The notes under the pieces were generated by a model. The model had not been told where the DNA came from. It did not search any database and saw nothing but the letters and a program-made list of their open reading frames with translations. Positions 39,811 to 54,162 of a stretch of 64,000 nt of DNA are shown piece after piece. A program made the translations under genes and the position numbers. The stretch spans positions 248,001 to 312,000 of the forward strand of contig JAZGUH010000116.1 of the NCBI GenBank assembly GCA_037893225.1, in the 5' to 3' direction. Positions within the stretch are counted from its first letter, which is position 1, and every line of letters starts with the position of its first letter. This stretch comes from Hippasteria phrygiana. Lineage: Eukaryota; Echinodermata; Asteroidea; Valvatida; Goniasteridae.

Positions 39811-42800
39811 ATGAAATATCAACCAAATACAGTAATTTTGACATGTATGGATAGCTTAGATCTGGCGCTACATGTTGCAATTATCGGCGGCTTCTTAGAG
39901 TTAACACTTGTGGAGAAAATTCAAACCTCGCAATGTTTATTTTCTTTCCGGCCAACATCTGTGTACATGTTACCGTCTATTTATTGCTCCATGCATGTCA
40001 AATTCCCTGGGGTATGGACTAGCTTTACTCATTCATAATTGCATGAAATATCAACCAAATTCAGTAATTTTGACATGTATGGATAGCTTAGACCTGGCGC
40101 TACATGTTGCAATTATCGGCGGCTTCTTAGAGTTAACACTTGTGGAGAAAATTCAAACCTCGCAATGTTTATTTTCTTTCCGGCCAACATCTGTGTGCAT
40201 ATTACCTTCTATTTATTGCTCCATGCCTGTCAAATTCCCTTGGGTATGACTTGCTTTACTCATTCATAATTGCATGAAATATCAACCAAATACAGTAATT
40301 TTGACATGTATTGATAGCTTAGATCTGGCGCTACATGTTGCAATCATCGGCGGCTTCCTAGAGTTAAAACTTGTGGAGAAAATTCAAACCTCGCAATGTT
40401 TATTTTCTTTCCGGCCAACATCTGTGTACATGTTACCGTCTATTTATTGCTCCATGCCTGTCAAATTCCCTAGGGTATGACTTGCTTTACTCATTCATAA
40501 TTGCATGAAATATCAACCAAATACGGTAATTTTGACATGTATGGATAGCTTAGATCTGGCGCTACATGTTGCAATCATCGGCGGCTTCCTAGAGTTAAAA
40601 CTTGAGGAGAAAATTCAAACCTCGCAATGTTTATTTTCTTTCCGGCCAACATCTGTGTACATGTTACCGTCTATTTATTGCTCCATGCATGTCAAATTCC
40701 CTGGGGTATGGACTAGCTTTACTCATTTATAATTGCATGAAATATCAACCAAATTCAGTAATTTTGACATGTATGGATAGCTTAGACCTGGCGCTACATG
40801 TTGCAATTATCGGCGGCTTCTTAGAGTTAAAACTTGTGGAGAAAATTCAAACCTCGCAATGTTTATTTTCTTTCCGGCCAACATCTGTGTACATGTTACC
40901 GTCTATTTATTGCTCCATGCATGTCAAATTCCCTGGGGTATGGACTAGCTTTACTCATTCATAATTGCATGAAATATCAACCAAATTCAGTAATTTTGAC
41001 ATGTATGGATAGCTTAGACCTGGCGCTACATGTTGCAATTATCGGCGGCTTCTTAGAGTTAAAACTTGTGGAGAAAATTCAAACCTCGCAATGTTTATTT
41101 TCTTTCCGGCCAACATCTGTGTACATGTTACCGTCTATTTATTGCTCCATGCATGTCAAATTCCCTGGGGTATGGACTAGCTTTACTCATTTATAATTGC
41201 ATGAAATATCAACCAAATTCAGTAATTTTGACATGTATGGATAGCTTAGACCTGGCGCTACATGTTGCAATTATCGGCGGCTTCTTAGAGTTAAAACTTG
41301 TGGAGAAAATTCAAACCTCGCAATGTTTATTTTCTTTCCGGCCAACATCTGTGTACATGTTACCGTCTATTTATTGCTCCATGCATGTCAAATTCCCTGG
41401 GGTATGGACTAGCTTTACTCATTCATAATTGCATGAAATATCAACCAAATTCAGTAATTTTGACATGTATGGATAGCTTAGACCTGGCGCTACATGTTGC
41501 AATTATCGGCGGCTTCTTAGAGTTAACACTTGTGGAGAAAATTCAAACCTCGCAATGTTTATTTTCTTTCCGGCCAACATCTGTGTATATATAACCTTCT
41601 ATTTATTGCTCCATGCATGTCAAATTCCCTGGGGTATGGACTTGCTTTATTCATTCATAATTGCATGGAATATCAACCAAATGCAGTAATTTTGACATGT
41701 ATGGATAGCTTAGATCTGGCGCTACATGTTGCAATCATCGGCGGCTTCCTAGAGTTAAAACTTGTGGAGAAAATTCAAACCTCGCAATGTTTATTTTCTT
41801 TCCGGCCAACATCTGTGTACATATAACCGTCTATTTATTGCTCCATGCATGTCAAATTCCCTTGGGTATGGACTTGCTTTATTCATTCATAATTGCATGA
41901 AATATCAACCAAATGCAGTAATTTTGACATGTATGGATAGCTTAGATCTGGCGCTACATGTTGCAATTATCGGCGGCTTCTTAGAGTTAACACTTGTGGA
42001 GAAAATTCAAACCTCGCAATGTTTATTTTCTTTCCGGCCAACATCTGTGTGCATATTACCTTCTATTTATTGCTCCATGCCTGTCAAATTCCCTAGGGTA
42101 TGACTTGCTTTACTCATTCATAATTGCATGAAATATCAACCAAATACAGTAATTTTGACATGTATGGATAGCTTAGATCTGGCGCTACATGTTGCAATCA
42201 TCGGCGGCTTCCTAGAGTTAAAACTTGTGGAGAAAATTCAAACCTCGCAATGTTTATTTTCTTTCCGGCCAACATCTGTGTGCATATTACCTTCTATTTA
42301 TTGCTCCATGCCTGTCAAATTCCCTAGGGTATGACTTGCTTTATTCATTCATAATTGCATGAAATATCAACCAAATACAGTAATTTTGACATGTATGGAT
42401 AGCTTAGATCTGGCGCTACATGTTGCAATCATCGGCGGCTTCCTAGAGTTAAAACTTGTGGAGAAAATTCAAACCTCGCAATGTTTATTTTCTTTCCGGC
42501 CAACATCTGTGTGCATATTACCTTCTATTTATTGCTCCATGCCTGTCAAATTCCCTAGGGTATGACTTGCTTTACTCATTCATAATTGCATGAAATATCA
42601 ACCAAATACAGTAATTTTGACATGTATGGATAGCTTAGATCTGGCGCTACATGTTGCAATCATCGGCGGCTTCCTAGAGTTAAAACTTGTGGAGAAAATT
42701 CAAACCTCGCAATGTTTATTTTCTTTCCGGCCAACATCTGTGTACATGTTACCGTCTATTTATTGCTCCATGCATGTCAAATTCCCTGGGGTATGGACTA

Positions 42801-45136
42801 GCTTTACTCATTCATAATTGCATGAAATATCAACCAAATTCAGTAATTTTGACATGTATGGATAGCTTAGACCTGGCGCTACATGTTGCAATTATCGGCG
42901 GCTTCTTAGAGTTAACACTTGTGGAGAAAATTCAAACCTCGCAATGTTTATTTTCTTTCCGGCCAACATCTGTGTACATGTAACCGTCTATTTATTGCTC
43001 CATGCATGTCAAATTCCCTGGGGTATGGACTTGCTTTATTCATTCATAATTGCATGAAATATCAACCAAATGCAGTAATTTTGACATGTATGGATAGCTT
43101 AGATCTGGCGCTACATGTTGCAATTATCGGCGGCTTCTTAGAGTTAACACTTGTGGAGAAAATTCAAACCTCGCAATGTTTATTTTCTTTCCGGCCAACA
43201 TCTGTGTGCATATTACCTTCTATTTATTGCTCCATGCCTGTCAAATTCCCTTGGGTATGACTTGCTTTACTCATTCATAATTGCATGAAATATCAACCAA
43301 ATACAGTAATTTTGACATGTATTGATAGCTTAGATCTGGCGCTACATGTTGCAATCATCGGCGGCTTCCTAGAGTTAAAACTTGTGGAGAAAATTCAAAC
43401 CTCGCAATGTTTATTTTCTTTCCGGCCAACATCTGTGTACATGTTACCGTCTATTTATTGCTCCATGCCTGTCAAATTCCCTAGGGTATGACTTGCTTTA
43501 CTCATTCATAATTGCATGAAATATCAACCAAATACGGTAATTTTGACATGTATGGATAGCTTAGATCTGGCGCTACATGTTGCAATCATCGGCGGCTTCC
43601 TAGAGTTAAAACTTGAGGAGAAAATTCAAACCTCGCAATGTTTATTTTCTTTCCGGCCAACATCTGTGTACATGTTACCGTCTATTTATTGCTCCATGCA
43701 TGTCAAATTCCCTGGGGTATGGACTAGCTTTACTCATTTATAATTGCATGAAATATCAACCAAATTCAGTAATTTTGACATGTATGGATAGCTTAGACCT
43801 GGCGCTACATGTTGCAATTATCGGCGGCTTCTTAGAGTTAACACTTGTGGAGAAAATTCAAACCTCGCAATGTTTATTTTCTTTCCGGCCAACATCTGTG
43901 TACATATAACCGTCTATTTATTGCTCCATGCATGTCAAATTCCCTGGGGTATGGACTTGCTTTATTCATTCATAATTGCATGAAATATCAACCAAATGCA
44001 GTAATTTTGACATGTATGGATAGCTTAGACCTGGCGCTACATGTTGCAATTATCGGCGGCTTCTTAGAGTTAACACTTGTGGAGAAAATTCAAACCTCGC
44101 AATGTTTATTTTCTTTCCGGCCAACATCTGTGTACATATAACCGTCTATTTATTGCTCCATGCATGTCAAATTCCCTGGGGTATGGACTTGCTTTATTCA
44201 TTCATAATTGCATGAAATATCAACCAAATGCAGTAATTTTGACATGTATGGATAGCTTAGATCTGGCGCTACATGTTGCAATCATCGGCGGCTTCCTAGA
44301 GTTAAAACTTGTGGAGAAAATTCAAACCTCGCAATGTTTATTTTCTTTCCGGCCAACATCTGTGTGCATATTACCTTCTATTTATTGCTCCATGCCTGTC
44401 AAATTCCCTAGGGTATGACTTGCTTTACTCATTCATAATTGCATGAAATATCAACCAAATACAGTAATTTTGACATGTATGGATAGCTTAGATCTGGCGC
44501 TACATGTTGCAATTATCGGCGGCTTCTTAGAGTTAACACCTGTGGAGAAAATTCAAACCTCGCAATGTTTATTTTCTTTCCGGCCAACATCTGTGTACAT
44601 ATAACCGTCTATTTATTGCTCCATGCATGTCAAATTCCCTGGGGTATGGACTTGCTTTATTCATTCATAATTGCATGAAATATCAACCAAACGCAGTAAT
44701 TTTGACATGTATGGATAGCTTAGATCTGGCGCTACATGTTGCAATCATCGGCGGCTTCCTAGAGTTAAAACTTGTGGAGAAAATTCAAACCTCGCAATGT
44801 TTATTTTCTTTCCGGCCAACATCTGTGTGCATATTACCTTCTATTTATTGCTCCATGCCTGTCAAATTCCCTAGGGTATGACTTGCTTTACTCATTGATA
44901 ATTGCATGAAATATCAACCAAATACAGTAATTTTGACATGTATGGATAGCTTAGATCTGGCGCTACATGTTGCAATTATCGGCGGCTTCTTAGAGTTAAC
45001 ACTTGTGGAGAAAATTCAAACCTCGCAATGTTTATTTTCTTTCCGGCCAACATCTGTGTGCATATTACCTTCTATTTATTGCTCCATGCCTGTCAAATTC
45101 CCTAGGGTATGACTTGCTTTACTCATTCATAATTGC
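39811..45136 (+). repeat. 23-monomer segment, longest of three copies (5326 bp)
   Basis: Begins A-T-ys, T-T-gw, Ai-C-ya, A-Ce-yl, then three T-hybrid units, the T-T-xc (156T) and G-C-xc (4G) pair, and runs on to G-C-ga (18C) at 44675 and A-T-ga at 44906. Related copies are 49532-54162 (20 monomers) and 54858-59719 (21 monomers). The length differences come from the extra hybrid units here and a fusion in the second copy. Confidence 0.86.
40737..41432 (+). repeat. Local run of three T-hybrid monomers
   Basis: Units at 40737, 40969 and 41201 all have T19, 51C, 72T, 85T but 95A, with tails s, l, s. The sister segments at 9728, 50458 and 55784 have only one such unit. Two monomers (464 bp) were therefore probably gained here by local unequal exchange, or lost in the others; gain is simpler because three separate segments share the short form. 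Confidence 0.85.
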
Positions 45137-47679
45137 ATGAAATATCAACCAAATACAGTAATTTTGACATGTATGGATAGCTTAGATCTGGCGCTACATG
45201 TTGCAATCATCGGCGGCTTCCTAGAGTTAAAACTTGTGGAGAAAATTCAAACCTCGCAATGTTTATTTTCTTTCCGGCCAACATCTGTGTGCATATTACC
45301 TTCTATTTATTGCTCCATGCCTGTCAAATTCCCTAGGGTATGACTTGCTTTACTCATTCATAATTGCATGAAATATCAACCAAATACAGTAATTTTGACA
45401 TGTATGGATAGCTTAGATCTGGCGCTACATGTTGCAATTATCGGCGGCTTCTTAGAGTTAACACTTGTGGAGAAAATTCAAACCTCGCAATGTTTATTTT
45501 CTTTCCGGCCAACATCTGTGTGCATATTACCTTCTATTTATTGCTCCATGCCTGTCAAATTCCCTAGGGTATGACTTGCTTTACTCATTCATAATTGCAT
45601 GAAATATCAACCAAATACAGTAATTTTGACATGTATGGATAGCTTAGATCTGGCGCTACATGTTGCAATCATCGGCGGCTTCCTAGAGTTAAAACTTGTG
45701 GAGAAAATTCAAACCTCGCAATGTTTATTTTCTTTCCGGCCAACATCTGTGTACATGTTACCGTCTATTTATTGCTCCATGCATGTCAAATTCCCTGGGG
45801 TATGGACTTGCTTTATTCATTCATAATTGCATGAAATATCAACCAAATGCAGTAATTGTGACATGTATGGATAGCTTAGATCTGGCGCTACATGTTGCAA
45901 TTATCGGCGGCTTCTTAGAGTTAACACTTGTGGAGAAAATTCAAACCTCGCAATGTTTATTTTCTTTCCGGCCAACATCTGTGTGCATATTACCTTCTAT
46001 TTATTGCTCCATGCCTGTCAAATTCCCTTGGGTATGACTTGCTTTACTCATTCATAATTGCATGAAATATCAACCAAATACAGTAATTTTGACATGTATT
46101 GATAGCTTAGATCTGGCGCTACATGTTGCAATCATCGGCGGCTTCCTAGAGTTAAAACTTGTGGAGAAAATTCAAACCTCGCAATGTTTATTTTCTTTCC
46201 GGCCAACATCTGTGTACATGTTACCGTCTATTTATTGCCTCATGCCTGTCAAATTCCCTAGGGTATGACTTGCTTTACTCATTCATAATTGCATGAAATA
46301 TCAACCAAATACAGTAATTTTGACATGTATGGATAGCTTAGATCTGGCGCTACATGTTGCAATCATTGGCGGCTTCCTAGAGTTAAAACTTGTGGAGAAA
46401 ATTCAAACCTCGCAATGTTTATTTTCTTTCCGGCCAACATCTGTGTGCATATTACCTTCTATTTATTGCTCCATGCCTGTCAAATTCCCTAGGGTATGAC
46501 TTGCTTTACTCATTCATAATTGCATGAAATATCAACCAAATACAGTAATTTTGACATGTATGGATAGCTTAGATCTGGCGCTACATGTTGCAATCATTGG
46601 CGGCTTCCTAGAGTTAAAACGTGTGGAGAAAATTCAAACCTCGCAATGTTTATTTTCTTTCCGGCCAACATCTGTGTGCATATTACCTTCTATTTATTGC
46701 TCCATGCCTGTCAAATTCCCTAGGGTATGACTTGCTTTACTCATTGATAATTGCATGAAATATCAACCAAATACAGTAATTTTGACATGTATGGATAGCT
46801 TAGATCTGGCGCTACATGTTGCAATTATCGGCGGCTTCTTAGAGTTAACACTTGTGGAGAAAATTCAAACCTCGCAATGTTTATTTTCTTTCCGGCCAAC
46901 ATCTGTGTGCATATTACCTTCTATTTATTGCTCCATGCCTGTCAAATTCCCTTGGGTATGACTTGCTTTACTCATTCATAATTGCATGAAATATCAACCA
47001 AATACAGTCATTTTGACATGTATGGATAGCTTAGATCTGGCGCTACATGTTGCAATCATCGGCGGCTTCCTAGAGTTAAAACTTGTGGAGAAAATTCAAA
47101 CCTCGCAATGTTTATTTTCTTTCCGGCCAACATCTGTGTACATGTTACCGTCTATTTATTGCTCCATGCCTGTCAAATTCCCTAGGGTATGACTTGCTTT
47201 ACTCATTCATAATTGCATGAAATATCAACCAAATACAGTAATTTTGACATGTATGGATAGCTTAGATCTGGCGCTACATGTTGCAATCATCGGCGGCTTC
47301 CTAGAGTTAAAACTTGTGGAGAAAATTCAAACCTCGCAATGTTTATTTTCTTTCCGGCCAACATCTGTGTACATATAACCGTCTATTTATTGCTCCATGC
47401 ATGTCAAATTCCCTGGGGTATGGACTTGCTTTATTCATTCATAATTGCATGAAATATCAACCAAATACAGTAATTTTGACATGTATGGATAGCTTAGATC
47501 TGGCGCTACATGTTGCAATTATCGGCGGCTTCTTAGAGTTAACACTTGTGGAGAAAATTCAAACCTCGCAATGTTTATTTTCTTTCCGGCCAACATCTGT
47601 GTGCATATTACCTTCTATTTATTGCTCCATGCCTGTCAAATTCCCTAGGGTATGACTTGCTTTACTCATTCATAATTGC

Positions 47680-49531
47680 ATGAAATATCAACCAAATACA
47701 GTAATTTTGACATGTATGGATAGCTTAGATCTGGCGCTACATGTTGCAATCATCGGCGGCTTCCTAGAGTTAAAACTTGTGGAGAAAATTCAAACCTCGC
47801 AATGTTTATTTTCTTTCCGGCCAACATCTGTGTACATGTTACCGTCTATTTATTGCTCCATGCATGTCAAATTCCCTGGGGTATGGACTTGCTTTATTCA
47901 TTCATAATTGCATGAAATATCAACCAAATGCAGTAATTTTGACATGTATGGATAGCTTAGATCTGGCGCTACATGTTGCAATCATCGGCGGCTTCCTAGA
48001 GTTAAAACTTGTGGAGAAAATTCAAACCTCGCAATGTTTATTTTCTTTCCGGCCAACATCTGTGTGCATATTACCTTCTATTTATTGCTCCATGCCTGTC
48101 AAATTCCCTAGGGTATGACTTGCTTTACTCATTGATAATTGCATGATATATCAACCAAATACAGTAATTTTGACATGTATGGATAGCTTAGATCTGGCGC
48201 TACATGTTGCAATTATCGGCGGCTTCTTAGAGTTAACACTTGTGGAGAAAATTCAAACCTCGCAATGTTTATTTTCTTTCCGGCCAACATCTGTGTGCAT
48301 ATTACCTTCTATTTATTGCTCCATGCCTGTCAAATTCCCTAGGGTATGACTTGCTTTACTCATTCATAATTGCATGAAATATCAACCAAATACAGTCATT
48401 TTGACATGTATGGATAGCTTAGATCTGGCGCTACATGTTGCAATCATCGGCGGCTTCCTAGAGTTAAAACTTGTGGAGAAAATTCAAACCTCGCAATGTT
48501 TATTTTCTTTCCGGCCAACATCTGTGTACATGTTACCGTCTATTTATTGCTCCATGCATGTCAAATTCCCTGGGGTATGGACTAGCTTTACTCATTCATA
48601 ATTGCATGAAATATCAACCAAATTCAGTAATTTTGACATGTATGGATAGCTTAGACCTGGCGCTACATGTTGCAATTATCGGCGGCTTCTTAGAGTTAAC
48701 ACTTGTGGAGAAAATTAAAACCTCGCAATGTTTATTTTCTTTCCGGCCAACATCTGTGTACATATAACCGTCTATTTATTGCTCCATGCATGTCAAATTC
48801 CCTGGGGTATGGACTTGCTTTATTCATTCATAATTGCATGAAATATCAACCAAATGCAGTAATTTTGACATGTATGGATAGCTTAGATCTGGCGCTACAT
48901 GTTGCAATTATCGGCGGCTTCTTAGAGTTAACACTTGTGGAGAAAATTCAAACCTCGCAATGTTTATTTTCTTTCCGGCCAACATCTGTGTGCATATTAC
49001 CTTCTATTTATTGCTCCATGCCTGTCAAATTCCCTAGGGTATGACTTGCTTTACTCATTCATAATTGCATGAAATATCAACCAAATACAGTAATTTTGAC
49101 ATGTATGGATAGCTTAGATCTGGCGCTACATGTTGCAATCATCGGCGGCTTCCTAGAGTTAAAACTTGTGGAGAAAATTCAAACCTCGCAATGTTTATTT
49201 TCTTTCCGGCCAACATCTGTGTACATGTTACCGTCTATTTATTGCTCCATGCATGTCAAATTCCCTGGGGTATGGACTTGCTTTATTCATTCATAATTGC
49301 ATGAAATATCAACCAAATGCAGTAATTTTGACATGTATGGATAGCTTAGATCTGGCGCTACATGTTGCAATCATCGGCGGCTTCCTAGAGTTAAAACTTG
49401 TGGAGAAAATTCAAACCTCGCAATGTTTATTTTCTTTCCGGCCAACATCTGTGTGCATATTACCTTCTATTTATTGCTCCATGCCTGTCAAATTCCCTAG
49501 GGTATGACTTGCTTTACTCATTGATAATTGC
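47680..49531 (+). repeat. HOR partial copy 7 (eight monomers, units 11-18)
   Basis: Equals 37959-39810 at the diagnostic sites. It has one private base: A at 48717 where other monomers have C (base 112), in the T-T-xc unit at 48606. Together with its right neighbour it is also the distant twin of 6950-11348, at an offset of 40730 bp. Confidence 0.9.
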
Positions 49532-52500
49532 ATGAAATATCAACCAAATACAGTAATTTTGACATGTATGGATAGCTTAGATCTGGCGCTACATGTTGCA
49601 ATTATCGGCGGCTTCTTAGAGTTAACACTTGTGGAGAAAATTCAAACCTCGCAATGTTTATTTTCTTTCCGGCCAACATCTGTGTACATGTTACCGTCTA
49701 TTTATTGCTCCATGCATGTCAAATTCCCTGGGGTATGGACTAGCTTTACTCATTCATAATTGCATGAAATATCAACCAAATTCAGTAATTTTGACATGTA
49801 TGGATAGCTTAGACCTGGCGCTACATGTTGCAATTATCGGCGGCTTCTTAGAGTTAACACTTGTGGAGAAAATTCAAACCTCGCAATGTTTATTTTCTTT
49901 CCGGCCAACATCTGTGTGCATATTACCTTCTATTTATTGCTCCATGCCTGTCAAATTCCCTTGGGTATGACTTGCTTTACTCATTCATAATTGCATGAAA
50001 TATCAACCAAATACAGTAATTTTGACATGTATTGATAGCTTAGATCTGGCGCTACATGTTGCAATCATCGGCGGCTTCCTAGAGTTAAAACTTGTGGAGA
50101 AAATTCAAACCTCGCAATGTTTATTTTCTTTCCGGCCAACATCTGTGTACATGTTACCGTCTATTTATTGCTCCATGCCTGTCAAATTCCCTAGGGTATG
50201 ACTTGCTTTACTCATTCATAATTGCATGAAATATCAACCAAATACGGTAATTTTGACATGTATGGATAGCTTAGATCTGGCGCTACATGTTGCAATCATC
50301 GGCGGCTTCCTAGAGTTAAAACTTGAGGAGAAAATTCAAACCTCGCAATGTTTATTTTCTTTCCGGCCAACATCTGTGTACATGTTACCGTCTATTTATT
50401 GCTCCATGCATGTCAAATTCCCTGGGGTATGGACTAGCTTTACTCATTTATAATTGCATGAAATATCAACCAAATTCAGTAATTTTGACATGTATGGATA
50501 GCTTAGACCTGGCGCTACATGTTGCAATTATCGGCGGCTTCTTAGAGTTAAAACTTGTGGAGAAAATTCAAACCTCGCAATGTTTATTTTCTTTCCGGCC
50601 AACATCTGTGTACATGTTACCGTCTATTTATTGCTCCATGCATGTCAAATTCCCTGGGGTATGGACTAGCTTTACTCATTCATAATTGCATGAAATATCA
50701 ACCAAATTCAGTAATTTTGACATGTATGGATAGCTTAGACCTGGCGCTACATGTTGCAATTATCGGCGGCTTCTTAGAGTTAACACTTGTGGAGAAAATT
50801 CAAACCTCGCAATGTTTATTTTCTTTCCGGCCAACATCTGTGTATATATAACCTTCTATTTATTGCTCCATGCATGTCAAATTCCCTGGGGTATGGACTT
50901 GCTTTATTCATTCATAATTGCATGGAATATCAACCAAATGCAGTAATTTTGACATGTATGGATAGCTTAGATCTGGCGCTACATGTTGCAATCATCGGCG
51001 GCTTCCTAGAGTTAAAACTTGTGGAGAAAATTCAAACCTCGCAATGTTTATTTTCTTTCCGGCCAACATCTGTGTACATATAACCGTCTATTTATTGCTC
51101 CATGCATGTCAAATTCCCTTGGGTATGGACTTGCTTTATTCATTCATAATTGCATGAAATATCAACCAAATGCAGTAATTTTGACATGTATGGATAGCTT
51201 AGATCTGGCGCTACATGTTGCAATTATCGGCGGCTTCTTAGAGTTAACACTTGTGGAGAAAATTCAAACCTCGCAATGTTTATTTTCTTTCCGGCCAACA
51301 TCTGTGTGCATATTACCTTCTATTTATTGCTCCATGCCTGTCAAATTCCCTAGGGTATGACTTGCTTTACTCATTCATAATTGCATGAAATATCAACCAA
51401 ATACAGTAATTTTGACATGTATGGATAGCTTAGATCTGGCGCTACATGTTGCAATCATCGGCGGCTTCCTAGAGTTAAAACTTGTGGAGAAAATTCAAAC
51501 CTCGCAATGTTTATTTTCTTTCCGGCCAACATCTGTGTGCATATTACCTTCTATTTATTGCTCCATGCCTGTCAAATTCCCTAGGGTATGACTTGCTTTA
51601 TTCATTCATAATTGCATGAAATATCAACCAAATACAGTAATTTTGACATGTATGGATAGCTTAGATCTGGCGCTACATGTTGCAATCATCGGCGGCTTCC
51701 TAGAGTTAAAACTTGTGGAGAAAATTCAAACCTCGCAATGTTTATTTTCTTTCCGGCCAACATCTGTGTGCATATTACCTTCTATTTATTGCTCCATGCC
51801 TGTCAAATTCCCTAGGGTATGACTTGCTTTACTCATTCATAATTGCATGAAATATCAACCAAATACAGTAATTTTGACATGTATGGATAGCTTAGATCTG
51901 GCGCTACATGTTGCAATCATCGGCGGCTTCCTAGAGTTAAAACTTGTGGAGAAAATTCAAACCTCGCAATGTTTATTTTCTTTCCGGCCAACATCTGTGT
52001 ACATGTTACCGTCTATTTATTGCTCCATGCATGTCAAATTCCCTGGGGTATGGACTAGCTTTACTCATTCATAATTGCATGAAATATCAACCAAATTCAG
52101 TAATTTTGACATGTATGGATAGCTTAGACCTGGCGCTACATGTTGCAATTATCGGCGGCTTCTTAGAGTTAACACTTGTGGAGAAAATTCAAACCTCGCA
52201 ATGTTTATTTTCTTTCCGGCCAACATCTGTGTACATGTAACCGTCTATTTATTGCTCCATGCATGTCAAATTCCCTGGGGTATGGACTTGCTTTATTCAT
52301 TCATAATTGCATGAAATATCAACCAAATGCAGTAATTTTGACATGTATGGATAGCTTAGATCTGGCGCTACATGTTGCAATTATCGGCGGCTTCTTAGAG
52401 TTAACACTTGTGGAGAAAATTCAAACCTCGCAATGTTTATTTTCTTTCCGGCCAACATCTGTGTGCATATTACCTTCTATTTATTGCTCCATGCCTGTCA

Positions 52501-53468
52501 AATTCCCTTGGGTATGACTTGCTTTACTCATTCATAATTGCATGAAATATCAACCAAATACAGTAATTTTGACATGTATTGATAGCTTAGATCTGGCGCT
52601 ACATGTTGCAATCATCGGCGGCTTCCTAGAGTTAAAACTTGTGGAGAAAATTCAAACCTCGCAATGTTTATTTTCTTTCCGGCCAACATCTGTGTACATG
52701 TTACCGTCTATTTATTGCTCCATGCCTGTCAAATTCCCTAGGGTATGACTTGCTTTACTCATTCATAATTGCATGAAATATCAACCAAATACGGTAATTT
52801 TGACATGTATGGATAGCTTAGATCTGGCGCTATATGTTGCAATCATCGGCGGCTTCCTAGAGTTAAAACTTGAGGAGAAAATTCAAACCTCGCAATGTTT
52901 ATTTTCTTTCCGGCCAACATCTGTGTACATGTTACCGTCTATTTATTGCTCCATGCATGTCAAATTCCCTGGGGTATGGACTAGCTTTACTCATTTATAA
53001 TTGCATGAAATATCAACCAAATTCAGTAATTTTGACATGTATGGATAGCTTAGACCTGGCGCTACATGTTGCAATTATCGGCGGCTTCTTAGAGTTAACA
53101 CTTGTGGAGAAAATTCAAACCTCGCAATGTTTATTTTCTTTCCGGCCAACATCTGTGTACATATAACCGTCTATTTATTGCTCCATGCATGTCAAATTCC
53201 CTGGGGTATGGACTTGCTTTATTCATTCATAATTGCATGAAATATCAACCAAATGCAGTAATTTTGACATGTATGGATAGCTTAGACCTGGCGCTACATG
53301 TTGCAATTATCGGCGGCTTCTTAGAGTTAACACTTGTGGAGAAAATTCAAACCTCGCAATGTTTATTTTCTTTCCGGCCAACATCTGTGTACATATAACC
53401 GTCTATTTATTGCTCCATGCATGTCAAATTCCCTGGGGTATGGACTTGCTTTATTCATTCATAATTGC

Positions 53469-53700
53469 ATGAAATATCAACCAAATGCAGTAATTTTGAC
53501 ATGTATGGATAGCTTAGATCTGGCGCTACATGTTGCAATCATCGGCGGCTTCCTAGAGTTAAAACTTGTGGAGAAAATTCAAACCTCGCAATGTTTATTT
53601 TCTTTCCGGCCAACATCTGTGTACATATAACCGTCTATTTATTGCTCCATGCATGTCAAATTCCCTGGGGTATGGACTTGCTTTATTCATTCATAATTGC
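53469..53700 (+). repeat. Fusion monomer G-C-xc
   Basis: In the first copy of this segment the order is G-C-ga (44212), A-Tp-xc (44443), G-C-ga with 18C (44675). Here one unit has the start and middle of 44212 and the stop-type long tail of 44443, followed directly by the 18C unit at 53701. One monomer was lost by an exchange between bases 98 and 155. Confidence 0.82.
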
Positions 53701-54162
53701 ATGAAATATCAACCAAACGCAGTAATTTTGACATGTATGGATATCTTAGATCTGGCGCTACATGTTGCAATCATCGGCGGCTTCCTAGAGTTAAAACTTG
53801 TGGAGAAAATTCAAACCTCGCAATGTTTATTTTCTTTCCGGCCAACATCTGTGTGCATATTACCTTCTATTTATTGCTCCATGCCTGTCAAATTCCCTAG
53901 GGTATGACTTGCTTTACTCATTGATAATTGCATGAAATATCAACCAAATACAGTAATTTTGACATGTATGGATAGCTTAGATCTGGCGCTACATGTTGCA
54001 ATTATCGGCGGCTTCTTAGAGTTAACACTTGTGGAGAAAATTCAAACCTCGCAATGTTTATTTTCTTTCCGGCCAACATCTGTGTGCATATTACCTTCTA
54101 TTTATTGCTCCATGCCTGTCAAATTCCCTAGGGTATGACTTGCTTTACTCATTCATAATTGC

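Larger units (their letters stand above)
35416..45367 (+). repeat. 43-monomer super-unit, copy 1 (9952 bp)
   Basis: The next base after this block starts a second run of the same order (45368 repeats 35416). Contents in order: six units shared with 12043-13429, a five-unit block (36803-37958), eight HOR units (37959-39810) and 24 units (39811-45367) containing the 101A, TATATATAA, ATGG, 98C and 18C markers. Copy 2 has lost three stretches relative to this copy, at 37728-37958, 40969-41432 and part of 44212-44674. Confidence 0.87.
45368..54162 (+). repeat. 43-monomer super-unit, copy 2 (38 monomers, 8795 bp)
   Basis: Repeats 35416-45136 in order. The offset steps down from 9952 bp (45368-47679) to 9721 (from 47680, loss of one A-C-ya unit), to 9257 (from 50690, two fewer T-hybrid units) and to 9026 (from 53701, a fusion removing one unit). 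The counterpart of 45137-45367 is missing at the right end. Each step is a whole number of monomers. Confidence 0.86.
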
